In this document: piece after piece, positions 27,219 through 35,093 of the stretch
Numbering within the stretch: position 1 is the first letter of the stretch
Layout: each line of letters opens with the position of its first letter
DNA from: Anaerolineae bacterium
GTDB lineage: Bacteria; Chloroflexota; Anaerolineae; Aggregatilineales; Phototrophicaceae
Direction: 5' to 3'
Length of the DNA: 64,000 nucleotides
Assembly (NCBI GenBank): GCA_022824365.1
Contig: JAJEAA010000002.1
Coordinates: 62,001 to 126,000 of the forward strand
The notes under the pieces: generated by a model
The model's database searches: none
What the model was told of the DNA's origin: nothing
What the model saw: only the letters and a program-made list of their open reading frames with translations
Translations under genes and position numbers: made by a program

Positions 27219-27245
27219 GGGCGGCTCATCGAGTCGCCCCTACAA
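27219..27245 (+). repeat. REP-like intergenic hairpin repeat, copy 2
   Basis: GGGCGGCTC, loop ATC, GAGTCGCCC, then CTACAA. The stem is 9 bp with one G-T wobble. Layout and trailing bases match the copy at 188-214. Confidence 0.6.
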
Positions 27246-27418
27246 TCCATGTCCCTTGCTGAATTAGGGTAGATATGTACGCCAACCCCTCGACTCCAAT
27301 GCCTGAACATTTAATCGCCTGTCAGGGCGATCAATGTGATATCCTGCCCTCCATGAACGCCATACAGTTCGTCGCCTGTCTCGTGCGCGGCAACTTTGTC
27401 CGCGCCAATCGCGAACTA

Positions 27419-27435
27419 CCCCCCCCCCACCCCCC
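27419..27435. repeat. poly-C tract (C10-A-C6)
   Basis: Sixteen cytosines with one A. On the minus strand the two G runs could contribute to a G-quadruplex. Length variation or sequencing error is likely at such a tract. Confidence 0.8.
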
Positions 27436-27448
27436 ATCGGAGCCTCCG

Positions 27449-27511
27449 TATCTATACTGTATCGATACATATCTATACTATATCTATACGTATGTATACT
27501 GTACCTATACA
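27449..27511. repeat. three-unit 21-bp tandem repeat with 10.5-bp sub-period
   Basis: Units at 27449-27469, 27470-27490 and 27491-27511 share the pattern TATcTATACTgTAtCtATACa. A C(T/G)ATAC- or GTATAC-like hexamer recurs at 27452, 27463, 27473, 27484, 27494 and 27505, that is every 10-11 bp, once per helical turn. Confidence 0.8.
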
Positions 27512-27681
27512 GTCGTTCGCTTTTGCCCGAATTTCTGGAGAATATTGGGGCTTCTGGGATTGTATGTCCTCCATGCGCGCTCAATGGGACCGCCCTTGGA
27601 CGACTTTGGACTTCAAACGGTCGCTTGGCGCCAGCCCGCAAAATCATGGTTCCACCTGCACCAGCAAAAACTGTCGCTGTA

Positions 27682-27710
27682 TTGACATATGCGCCGTTTC
27701 ACACGATTCT
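27682..27710 (+). promoter_or_regulatory. candidate promoter of the dnaJ-prmA-ubiE operon
   Basis: A perfect TTGACA (27682-27687) is followed 17 bp later by GATTCT (27705-27710), a weak -10. The dnaJ start is 45 bases further on. Confidence 0.45.
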
Positions 27711-27755
27711 TAATGAGCAGCGTTAAGCCGAGAGTGATTTCACAGGACTAGCTTC

Positions 27756-28901
27756 ATGCCAAGAGATTATTATGAAGTGCTCGGCGTCGCGCGGGGCGCG
27801 GATTCAAGCGAGATCAAAGGCGCGTTCCGGCGTTTGGCGCGGCAATATCACCCCGATGTCAGCGTTGAGGCGGACGCGGAAGAAAAATTCAAAGAGATCA
27901 ACGAAGCTTATGAAGTGCTCTCCGATGACGACAAGCGGGCGCGTTATGACCGCTTTGGGCACGCCGGCGTCAATGGCGCGGGCGGATTCGGTCAGGGCAT
28001 GGGCGGCATTGGCTTCGAAGACTTTGGCGATATTTTTGAGCAAGTGTTTACCAACTTTGGCGGCGGGGGAGCGCGCCGGCGTGGCGCGGCCAGGGGGCGC
28101 GATCGCCGCGTCGATGTGACGATCGACTTTGTTGAGTCGGTCTTCGGCATCGAGAAGGAGATCGAGTTTCAGCGGCTGGAAGTCTGTGATTCTTGTGAAG
28201 GCTTGGGCGCCGCTGAAGGCACGCGACCGACGACCTGCTCGCGTTGCAATGGCAGCGGCGAGGAGCGCGTCGTGCGGCAGACCATTCTCGGCTCAATGGT
28301 GCAGTCGCACACCTGCCCCAATTGTGGCGGCAAGGGACAAGTCATCACCAATCCCTGCCGCAACTGCGACGGCTCCGGGCGTCGGCGCAAGCGGGCAGTA
28401 CTAAATGTCAAGATTCCGGCTGGCGTCAGCGAAGGCATACAGATTCAAGTGCGCGGCGATGGCGACGCGGGCGAGCGGGGCGCGCCGCCCGGCAATCTCT
28501 TTGTCGTGGTGCATGTCAAGGACCACGCCTATTTCAAGCGCAAAGAGAATGACATCATCCTGGATATCAGCATCAACATCGCGCAGGCGACCTTGGGCGA
28601 CCGGATTCAAGTGGACTCAGTTGATGGTTCCCAAGAACTTTCGATACCGCCCGGCACGCAGACGGGCAAGGTCTTCCGCCTTCGCGGCAAGGGTTTCCCG
28701 CGTTTACGCTCCGATGGCAGCAATTCGGGCCGCGGCGATCAACTGGTATACGTGCAGGTCATGACGCCGACCCAATTGAACGAGAAGCAGCGCGAGCTGT
28801 TTGAACAATTGGCGGAGACTTTCGGACGCGAGATCAGTCCCCAGACGGGTGGCCGCGGATTCTTCGACAAGGTGATGGACTTCCTCGCCGGCGATGAATA
28901 A
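27756..28901 (+). CDS. dnaJ: chaperone DnaJ (Hsp40), type I
   Basis: 381 residues with all type I parts: J domain (1-70) with the HPD motif in YHPDVS, a Gly-rich stretch (about 75-105), four CxxCxGxG-type zinc repeats (CDSCEGLG, CSRCNGSG, CPNCGGKG, CRNCDGSG) and the C-terminal peptide-binding domains. It delivers substrates to DnaK and stimulates its ATPase. Its last 8 bases overlap the start of prmA. Confidence 0.97.
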   Translation: MPRDYYEVLGVARGADSSEIKGAFRRLARQYHPDVSVEADAEEKFKEINEAYEVLSDDDKRARYDRFGHAGVNGAGGFGQGMGGIGFEDFGDIFEQVFTNFGGGGARRRGAARGRDRRVDVTIDFVESVFGIEKEIEFQRLEVCDSCEGLGAAEGTRPTTCSRCNGSGEERVVRQTILGSMVQSHTCPNCGGKGQVITNPCRNCDGSGRRRKRAVLNVKIPAGVSEGIQIQVRGDGDAGERGAPPGNLFVVVHVKDHAYFKRKENDIILDISINIAQATLGDRIQVDSVDGSQELSIPPGTQTGKVFRLRGKGFPRLRSDGSNSGRGDQLVYVQVMTPTQLNEKQRELFEQLAETFGREISPQTGGRGFFDKVMDFLAGDE

Positions 28902-29820
28902 TAGCAGCGACTGGATCGAAGTCAGCTTGCGAGTCGATGGCGAGAGCGCGGAGGCGGTTGCCGAAGTTCTCGGCCGTTTCGGTCATCAAGGGGTCTCGAT
29001 CGAGCGAGACGACATCCCGCCGGGCGCCTGGGATGAGGGCGAGGCGCCGCCAGCGGAAGACCTCGTCCTGCGCGCCTACTTTCCCGCGGACGACAGTTTC
29101 AACCAGAAGAAGACCGAGTTGGAGATTGCGCTCGGACATATGCGGCTGATGTATCCGATGCCGACGCCGGTGTATCGTCCTGTGCAAGCGGACAACTGGG
29201 CAGAGGCATGGAAGGCGCATTACAAGCCGATACGCATCGGGCTGCGGCTGATCATCCGTCCGCTTTGGACTGAAGTAGAACTGGCGGCGGACGATATCGA
29301 GATCGCGCTTGACCCCGGCATGGCTTTCGGCACCGGTACCCACCCCAGTACGCAACTCTGCCTTGAAGCGCTGGAGGACCTGGTTCAGCCGGGGCAAACG
29401 GTGCTGGATCTGGGATCGGGCAGCGGTGTCTTGTCGATAGCGGCGGCGAAACTGGGCGCGGAGCCCGTCTTGGCGCTGGACAACGATCCCATCGCGGTTG
29501 CAGCGACGAGAGCCAACGCCGATGCCAATGGCGTGGCTGGCAAGATCGTGGCTGAGCAGGGAAGCCTGGAAAGCGTACGCGGTTCCGCGCGTCGATTTGA
29601 TTTGGTCGTTGTTAATATCCTGGCGCGCGTCATCATCGAAATGACGGAGCATGGACTGGGTGAGGTCGCGCGGCCGGGCGGGGTAGCCATCTTTAGCGGC
29701 ATCATCGATTCGCAAGCGGACGATGTCGAAGCGGCGCTGCGCCGGGCGGGCTTGCAAGATTTCGTCAGGCGGCAGCGTGGCGACTGGATCCTGATAGAAG
29801 CCCGGAAGCCCATCGAGTAA
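28894..29820 (+). CDS. prmA: ribosomal protein L11 methyltransferase
   Basis: 308-residue SAM-dependent methyltransferase that methylates ribosomal protein L11. An N-terminal substrate-recognition domain (about 1-100) is followed by the family signature DPGMAFGTGTHPSTQLCLE, then motif I VLDLGSGSGVLSIAAAKLGA and VVNILARVI. The ATG at 28894 overlaps the dnaJ end. The dnaJ-prmA pairing is a common conserved arrangement. Confidence 0.94.
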   Translation: MNNSSDWIEVSLRVDGESAEAVAEVLGRFGHQGVSIERDDIPPGAWDEGEAPPAEDLVLRAYFPADDSFNQKKTELEIALGHMRLMYPMPTPVYRPVQADNWAEAWKAHYKPIRIGLRLIIRPLWTEVELAADDIEIALDPGMAFGTGTHPSTQLCLEALEDLVQPGQTVLDLGSGSGVLSIAAAKLGAEPVLALDNDPIAVAATRANADANGVAGKIVAEQGSLESVRGSARRFDLVVVNILARVIIEMTEHGLGEVARPGGVAIFSGIIDSQADDVEAALRRAGLQDFVRRQRGDWILIEARKPIE

Positions 29821-29824
29821 ACCT

Positions 29825-30541
29825 ATGGCGGAACTCCGCGGCGATGAGCGCTCCGAGTATGTGCAGGCGATGTTTGATCGGATCGCCGCGCGTTACGATC
29901 TGATCAACCGGCTGATCAGCGGCGGGCAGGACCAGAAATGGCGTCGATTCGTGGTAGAGATGGCGGCGCTCCCGCCGGCGGGCCGCTTGCTTGATATCGC
30001 GGCGGGCACCGGTGACATCGCTTTTGAAGCGCTGAAAAAAACGCCGGGCGCGCAAGTCGTCGGCGCTGATTTTGCCTTGGAAATGATGCGGGTCGGCCGA
30101 CGGCGCGCGACTTACGGGTCCCGCGTCGCCTGGACGGGCGCGGACGCGCTGCGCCTGCCCTACGCCGACGGCAGCTTTGACGCGGTGGTCTCGGGTTATC
30201 TGATGCGGAATGTCATCGATATTCCGGGGGCGCTCGCCGAGCAGAAGCGAGTGCTCAAGCCCGGCGGCCGCATTGTCATCCTGGATACCTCGCCGCCGCC
30301 GAACAATGCGCTGAAGCCGCTGATCATGCTGCACTTGCGCTATATCATCCCCTTGATTGGACGCGCCATCGGCGGCAAAGCAGCCTCGGAGGCCTATCGC
30401 TACTTGCCGGAATCGACGGTAGCGTTTAAGACGCCGTTGGAGTTGGCGCGCCTGGTCGAGGGAGCCGGGTTCAAAGAAGTCGGCTTCAAGTCAATGATGT
30501 TCGACACGATGGCGGTGCATTGGGGCGTCAAGCGCCCTTAG
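29825..30541 (+). CDS. ubiE: demethylmenaquinone methyltransferase (UbiE/MenG)
   Basis: 238 residues of the UbiE family. FDRIAARYDLINRLISGG and WRRFVVEM are the N-terminal signature, LLDIAAGTGDIAFEAL is SAM motif I, and YADGSFDAVVSGYLMRNVIDI is the post-motif region. It performs the last methylation of menaquinone (or ubiquinone) synthesis. With a proton-pumping complex I nearby, menaquinone is the likely product (inference). Four bases separate it from prmA. Confidence 0.92.
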   Translation: MAELRGDERSEYVQAMFDRIAARYDLINRLISGGQDQKWRRFVVEMAALPPAGRLLDIAAGTGDIAFEALKKTPGAQVVGADFALEMMRVGRRRATYGSRVAWTGADALRLPYADGSFDAVVSGYLMRNVIDIPGALAEQKRVLKPGGRIVILDTSPPPNNALKPLIMLHLRYIIPLIGRAIGGKAASEAYRYLPESTVAFKTPLELARLVEGAGFKEVGFKSMMFDTMAVHWGVKRP

Positions 30542-30577
30542 CGCATGGATGTAAAGCTAGGCGACGATAGCAAAGCA

Positions 30578-30603
30578 AACGAGCCATCGATTGATGGCCC
30601 GTT
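30578..30603. terminator. bidirectional hairpin between convergent ubiE and infA
   Basis: AACGAGCCATC and GATGGCCCGTT pair as an 11-bp stem with one A-C mismatch and a 4-base loop, in the 146-base gap between two convergent genes. There is no long T tract on either side. Confidence 0.5.
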
Positions 30604-30687
30604 CCTCAAGTCTTTAGCGGAAACATGCGGTTGCTCCCGTTGTGCAGCCGCGCGATCGTCCCTCAGCGGCGATGAGCGGCTCTAAAG

Positions 30688-30924
30688 CTAGGTGCGCACA
30701 TTATCCTTATGACGATAAATGATGCGCCCACGATTCATATCGTAGGGGCTCATTTCCACTTTAACGCGGTCTCCCAACAAAATACGAATGTAGAATTTAC
30801 GCATCTTGCCCGACAAATAAGCGAGGACCCGATGTTCGTTGTCGAGCTCCACCATGAACTGCGTATTAGGCAATGCCTCGATAACCGTACCTTCCACTTC
30901 TATCTTTTCTTCTTTCTTAGCCAT
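30688..30924 (-). CDS. infA: translation initiation factor IF-1
   Basis: 78-residue OB-fold protein binding the 30S A site during initiation. [21 protein letters not shown] and [25 protein letters not shown] are the family core, with a slightly longer MAKKEEK start. AGGAGG lies a few bases before the ATG. Here it stands alone, outside the usual rpl/rps cluster, next to rpsU and the S1 genes. Confidence 0.97.
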   Translation of the reverse strand: MAKKEEKIEVEGTVIEALPNTQFMVELDNEHRVLAYLSGKMRKFYIRILLGDRVKVEMSPYDMNRGRIIYRHKDNVRT

Positions 30925-31055
30925 ACGCCTCCTGTTAACAGATGATTGGACGCTCAGTATAACGCAAAGAACCGCTGTAATCCAGGTATACAGCGGAGTT
31001 CTTCACTTTCGAGCCGAAATCTCTGAAAGACGATCAACGCGAGGGAACTGGTTGA

Positions 31056-31247
31056 TCAGACTTTGCGCTGGCGCCGACGCGAACGCCGGATCGCCTTTTT
31101 CTTTTCGATGCGCCGCAATTCGCTCTTGGAGATATGCCAGCGTTTACGCCGAACCGTACTCAAGATGCCGGCATTTGTCACGCGCTTGCGAAAACGGCGC
31201 AGTAATTGTTCCTGACTTTCGCCTGGCTTTAGTTTGACCGAAGCCAT
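31056..31247 (-). CDS. rpsU: 30S ribosomal protein S21
   Basis: 63 residues, strongly basic: ASVKLKPGESQEQLLRRFRK at the start, then VRRKRWHISKSELRRIEKKK and a terminal RRSRRRQRK. This is the standard S21 pattern, needed for initiation on many mRNAs. AGGTGG precedes the ATG. It is co-oriented with the S1 genes and infA. Confidence 0.96.
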   Translation of the reverse strand: MASVKLKPGESQEQLLRRFRKRVTNAGILSTVRRKRWHISKSELRRIEKKKAIRRSRRRQRKV

Positions 31248-31336
31248 GCCGCATTCACCACCTTTTGTGCTAATTCATCCGTGAGCCTGCATGAGCAGGG
31301 TTTGCAGTATAGCGTAGAACTTGCGGGAGCGACAGG

Positions 31337-32617
31337 CTAACTCTCATCGCCTCCGCTTTGAACAGCCTCCAGCTCAGTCTCGTCTATGGCTTGCGCCGCT
31401 TCTTGGGCGACGACTTCGGCTTGTTCCGCCTCAAGCTGCGCCGCTTCTGAGGCGGCGGCCACCAACTCAAGTTGGCGTTCATCCCATTGAGCTTTTTCAG
31501 CGGAGGTCACTTCGGTGAGACTCAAGCCGAGACGTTGCCGGTCGGATTCGATGCTGATGATACGCATCAGCAGTTTCTGCCCTTCGTAGAGATGGCGCAG
31601 CGGATTTTCATCGGGATTGTTGGACATCTGGCTGACGTGCAGCAATGCCTCGATACCAGGGTCAAGGCTGATGAAAGCGCCAAAGGATTCGAGGCGGCTG
31701 ATGACACCTTCGACCAGTTGGCCGATGTGGTACATGTCATCGACCAAAGTCCAGGGATTAGGGAGAAGGCGCTTCAAGCTGAGGCCGATACGTTTGCCCT
31801 GTTCATCGAGATTCAGAATGAATACATCCACTTTATCGCCGACGGCTATCACCTGGCTGGGATGGCGCACGCGATGCCATGCCAATTCCGAAATATGTAT
31901 CAAGCCATCTGCGCCGCCGAGATCGACAAAGGCGCCGAAATCGCAAAGGCCGCTGACAACACCGTTGCGCGTCGCCCCTTCTGAAAGTTCGCTGAGCAAA
32001 GCCTCCTTGCGCGCGGCACGGTTTTCCTGCTCCGCTTCCAATTGGCTGAAGACCAGGCGGCGGCGCTTGCGGTTCACCTCTATGACCTTAACCGTGACCT
32101 CGTTTCCCACCAGTTCCTGCAGGAAAGCGGTGCGCTCCTCTTCTTTTAGGCCGCGCGGCACATCCAGGACATGGCTGGCGGGAACGAATCCGCGCAGGTG
32201 GCCAAAGCCCACGATGACGCCGCCCCGGTTGGTATCGATGATTTCGCCGGTCCAAAGCGTCTCATCGTTCATGAGCGCTTCGGCGCGTTTCCAGTCTTCG
32301 TTTTGGCGGGCTTGAGCGGCGGAAAGGATCAAGTTGCCATCATGATCGTTAAGATTGACGACTGCAACGGCGATTTCCGCGTTCACCTGGAAGTCGGCGG
32401 TGCTCATGCCCATGCGTTCGATATCACCGCGGGTGACGATTCCGTCTTGCTTCCAGCCGATATCGACAATTAAACCCTGGCCGTCTATGGACAGCACGGT
32501 TCCATTAACGATATCGCCTCGCTCGAGTTGACTCGCGGCAAGCGACTCTTCCAAAAGCGCCGCAAAATCCAGTTCTTCCACCGACTCACTTGCTACAGAT
32601 TCTGTGTGCATAAGCAA
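31337..32617 (-). CDS. rpsA: 30S ribosomal protein S1-type protein, copy A
   Basis: 426 residues with four S1 RNA-binding repeats (about 33-100, 120-188, 210-280, 295-370) and an acidic, Glu-rich tail. Repeat 3 contains GLCDFGAFVDLGGADGLIHI and repeat 4 SRLESFGAFISLDPGIEALL. E. coli S1 has six repeats; four are usual in several other phyla. The start is TTG 32617 (AGGAG 8 nt upstream) or ATG 32611. A close relative lies directly upstream, so the pair arose by duplication. Either could be the true S1. Confidence 0.88.
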   Translation of the reverse strand: MLMHTESVASESVEELDFAALLEESLAASQLERGDIVNGTVLSIDGQGLIVDIGWKQDGIVTRGDIERMGMSTADFQVNAEIAVAVVNLNDHDGNLILSAAQARQNEDWKRAEALMNDETLWTGEIIDTNRGGVIVGFGHLRGFVPASHVLDVPRGLKEEERTAFLQELVGNEVTVKVIEVNRKRRRLVFSQLEAEQENRAARKEALLSELSEGATRNGVVSGLCDFGAFVDLGGADGLIHISELAWHRVRHPSQVIAVGDKVDVFILNLDEQGKRIGLSLKRLLPNPWTLVDDMYHIGQLVEGVISRLESFGAFISLDPGIEALLHVSQMSNNPDENPLRHLYEGQKLLMRIISIESDRQRLGLSLTEVTSAEKAQWDERQLELVAAASEAAQLEAEQAEVVAQEAAQAIDETELEAVQSGGDES

Positions 32618-32950
32618 ATTGCTCTCTCCTTACGAATGACCTTCGCATTCTGGCAAGCGCATATTCGTTGGACGTGATAAGGAGCGCTGGATTCTATTGA
32701 GCCGGCAAAGAATACCGCGAGCAGTTATCGGTCTCTAGGCAAAATAAAACCCGGCTTCAGTCTTAACTGAACATCCAGGCTTGGTATTCCCGGCTCGTCT
32801 ACGATTACAACCTTAAACGGACGAAATGACCTCACCAAAACACGCGGCGCATTATACTGTTGCCGTACATGGCTGTCAACATAGCAGCTAGAAAAAAGAT
32901 ATAGCGCCCAGCTTACAGGCAGGCGCAATCTGTGGCGCTTTTGCGGCAAT
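32618..32950. other. intergenic region between the two S1 genes
   Basis: 333 bases. The leader of copy A has a GAATG/CATTC hairpin just before the AGGAG ribosome-binding site (about 32622-32650). A 74-codon open frame on the minus strand starting with TTG at the copy B stop shows no protein-like features and is not called. No terminator is evident between the two S1 genes. Confidence 0.4.
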
Positions 32951-34207
32951 CTAGTCGGCTTCGGATACGTCTACCGGCGCGTCATCGACATCCGGCGCAA
33001 CTTCGTTCGTCGGCGCTTCTTCTCCAGTTTTCGCTTCAGCAGCCGCATCGTCGCCGGAGGCGTTGACGCCGCGGGCTTGGTCCTCGCCATCTTCACCAAG
33101 CTCGGTGCCCCAGCGCTGGGTGAAACCGACGCGGCGCTTTTCCGGCTCGAGGTGGCTGATGCGCAGGGACAAGTGGTCGCCCTTTTGCACGTAGGAGTAT
33201 GGTTCTTTCAAAGCGCCATCACCCATTTCGCTGAGATGGAGCAAACCTTCGAGGCCGTCTTCTAAGGCAACGAAGGCGCCAAAGTCGACCACATTGGTGA
33301 CGTAACCTTCGACCAATTGACCCTCGTGATAGCGATACTGCGCATCATCCCAAGGATCGCTGAGCAAGCGCTTGCGGCTGAGCGCAATACGATTGGTTTG
33401 CCGATCAAGATTTAGCACGTAGACTTCAATCTCCTCGCCGATATGCAAGATATCACGAGGATGATCGACGCGGTGCCAAGCCAACTCGCTGACGTGAATC
33501 AGGCCATCAGCGCCGCCAATGTTAACGAAAGCGCCGAAATCGCGCAAGCCGGTCACCACACCGTTCACCACATCGCCAACGTTAAGTTCGGCGAGCAGCT
33601 TTGCCTTCCGGCGCGCGCGCCATTCCCTTTGCGCTTCGCGTTCACTGAAGATCAGCCGACGCCGATCTTGGTCCACCTCAATAACTTTTACGCCGAGGGT
33701 GTTGCCAATCAGTTGTGTCATCGCTTCTTTGCGATCCACGGATAGGTTGGTGGAAACAAGATGGGAACTGGGAATGAACCCTTCAAGCCGGTTCCAGCGG
33801 ACGAGCGCGCCGCCCTTGTTGTATCCGCTGACTTTGACATCCACCGCATCTTGCGACGACAGGAGCTCGCGCGCTTTTTCCCAATCATAACGCTGCAAGC
33901 CCATGTTAATCGAAACAATGAGATTTTCGTTTTGGTCGCGAGGGTTGACGACGTAGACAGGAACGCTGGCGCCGGTCGCCAAACTTTCCCGAAAGGCGTC
34001 ATCCATCCGTTCCAGGTCTTGTGACGGCACAATGCCATCTTGTTTCGCGCCAAGATCGACAATGATCTCGCGCTCATCAATTTGGAGGATTGTAGCTTCG
34101 CGGATTTCACCGCGCCGCGGCGGCGTGTAGGAAAAGTCAAAAGACGAGGCGAGCATTTCCTCGAAGTTTTCCTCGGGCTGCGTATTCGAGTCTTGCGTTT
34201 CACTCAT
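32951..34207 (-). CDS. rpsA: 30S ribosomal protein S1-type protein, copy B
   Basis: 418 residues with four S1 repeats laid out like copy A (repeat 3: GLRDFGAFVNIGGADGLIHV; repeat 4: TNVVDFGAFVALEDGLEGLL) and a long acidic C-terminal tail of about 55 residues rich in Ala, Glu and Asp. The two copies share the WxKA, RRxLxFS and GGADGLIH(V/I)SELAWHRV landmarks. AGGAGG precedes the ATG by 13 nt and is partly folded into a hairpin (see 34224-34266). The acidic tail may modulate RNA binding (inference). Confidence 0.88.
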   Translation of the reverse strand: MSETQDSNTQPEENFEEMLASSFDFSYTPPRRGEIREATILQIDEREIIVDLGAKQDGIVPSQDLERMDDAFRESLATGASVPVYVVNPRDQNENLIVSINMGLQRYDWEKARELLSSQDAVDVKVSGYNKGGALVRWNRLEGFIPSSHLVSTNLSVDRKEAMTQLIGNTLGVKVIEVDQDRRRLIFSEREAQREWRARRKAKLLAELNVGDVVNGVVTGLRDFGAFVNIGGADGLIHVSELAWHRVDHPRDILHIGEEIEVYVLNLDRQTNRIALSRKRLLSDPWDDAQYRYHEGQLVEGYVTNVVDFGAFVALEDGLEGLLHLSEMGDGALKEPYSYVQKGDHLSLRISHLEPEKRRVGFTQRWGTELGEDGEDQARGVNASGDDAAAEAKTGEEAPTNEVAPDVDDAPVDVSEAD

Positions 34208-34223
34208 AGGGGAAGATTTGCCT

Positions 34224-34266
34224 CCTGCTTGAGCAGGTCATTATCGTGCCGCGAGCCCGAAGCTCG
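34224..34266 (-). promoter_or_regulatory. leader hairpins upstream of S1 copy B, one at the ribosome-binding site
   Basis: On the minus strand CGAGC, TTCGG, GCTCG forms a hairpin (34252-34266). Nearer the gene CCTGC, TCAA, GCAGG (34224-34237) pairs bases that overlap the AGGAGG ribosome-binding site. Structure at an S1 start fits autoregulation, which is known for E. coli rpsA; here it is inference. Confidence 0.45.
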
Positions 34267-34372
34267 TTAGCACTATCGACTACAATGTTTAAACCGGTAC
34301 AAGCCTCAAAAAGAACAAACACAATATTCCATAGTGGTTTCGAGCCATAGAACCCAACGTGATACTGGAAGA

Positions 34373-34378
34373 ATTATA
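34373..34378 (-). promoter_or_regulatory. possible -10 box of S1 copy B
   Basis: TATAAT on the minus strand, 166 bases before the S1 copy B start, with no clear -35. If real, the transcript would have a leader of about 160 nt. The 34208-34497 gap otherwise holds no gene. Confidence 0.25.
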
Positions 34379-34497
34379 GGCAAAACTCTGCGATCCTCCC
34401 GGTGCGCCGCGCAGGTTCAGAACGCGACGCAACCGCCATTATAACCCATAAATCTTAGATTGGTACTAGTTCTCCAAAACTAAACCTTGAAGAGCAT

Positions 34498-35028
34498 TCA
34501 GATTTCAGGGTGAGCGTCGCCGAATGGGCGCCCGAGCAAGCCGCGGTCAATCTCCCAGGGATAGACAACATAGGTGTCGGTAACATCGCCGTAGAGGTCG
34601 GGAGTCAGGTTGGAAAACATAGTCCGATACGGGTTGTAGTGGAGCACACAGTTGTAAGGCAACCCGCCGGCGGAACTGACCCGTTCGCGCACTGAGATGC
34701 TCGTACGGCCGCTGCCCCAAACATCGTCGACAATCAGCGTGCGGCGCCCACGCAGCAAGTCCGGATCGGGGAATTGCAGGAAGGTGGGCCAAGCCATCAT
34801 GCCCGATTGCCGAGTCGACACAAAGTCCACCGATGCCGTCAACAAATGTTGAATGCTCAGCGCCTCGGCCAGCAAGCCACCGGGGATAACGCCGCCTCGC
34901 GTGATCATCACCATCGCGCCGAAGGGACCGAGGTGCTGTATACGCGGGACGAGCCCGTCAATCAGTTGATCAACCTCGTCCCAAGTTATCAGGCGAGGCT
35001 GACGCGGTTCATCCGGGCGCATCAGCAT
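34498..35028 (-). CDS. phosphoribosyltransferase family protein
   Basis: 176 residues of the type I PRTase fold. The PRPP-binding loop reads RTLIVDDVWGSGRT (usual VDDVxDTGxT), the pyrophosphate loop is ITRGGVIPGG, and a flexible-loop region lies between (STRQSGMM). Hypoxanthine, xanthine or guanine salvage is likely, but the base specificity cannot be read. The ATG at 35028 has GAGGGG upstream. A late region (YVVYPWEIDR) matches the hood of xanthine-type members. Confidence 0.82.
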   Translation of the reverse strand: MLMRPDEPRQPRLITWDEVDQLIDGLVPRIQHLGPFGAMVMITRGGVIPGGLLAEALSIQHLLTASVDFVSTRQSGMMAWPTFLQFPDPDLLRGRRTLIVDDVWGSGRTSISVRERVSSAGGLPYNCVLHYNPYRTMFSNLTPDLYGDVTDTYVVYPWEIDRGLLGRPFGDAHPEI

Positions 35029-35093
35029 CGGTCGCCCCTCTTTGTTTCGATCGGCTAAAACACATGCCGTCCATTATAGAAGATTCGTTCAAT

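Larger units (their letters stand above)
27129..27755. other. repeat-rich intergenic region between dnaK and dnaJ
   Basis: 627 bases splitting an otherwise standard heat-shock cluster. In order it holds a short inverted repeat (TGACA, TTAC, TGTCA at about 27202-27215), the second REP-like hairpin (27219-27245), a C10-A-C6 tract (27419-27435), a three-unit 21-bp tandem repeat (27449-27511) and a TTGACA promoter (27682-27710). Open frames exist across it on both strands, but their residues are set by the repeats and resemble no protein I know, so I annotate no gene. Confidence 0.6.

Noticed and set aside
27264-27685. Frames of 127-136 codons on both strands across the 21-bp repeat (peptides rich in Tyr, Ile, Ser)
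   Set aside because: Their residues follow from the repeat period of seven codons. There is no ribosome-binding site and no protein-like sequence outside the repeat.
32725-32949. 74-codon frame between the two S1 genes
   Set aside because: It starts with TTG at the stop of S1 copy B without a ribosome-binding site and has no recognisable features; more likely leader and spacer DNA.
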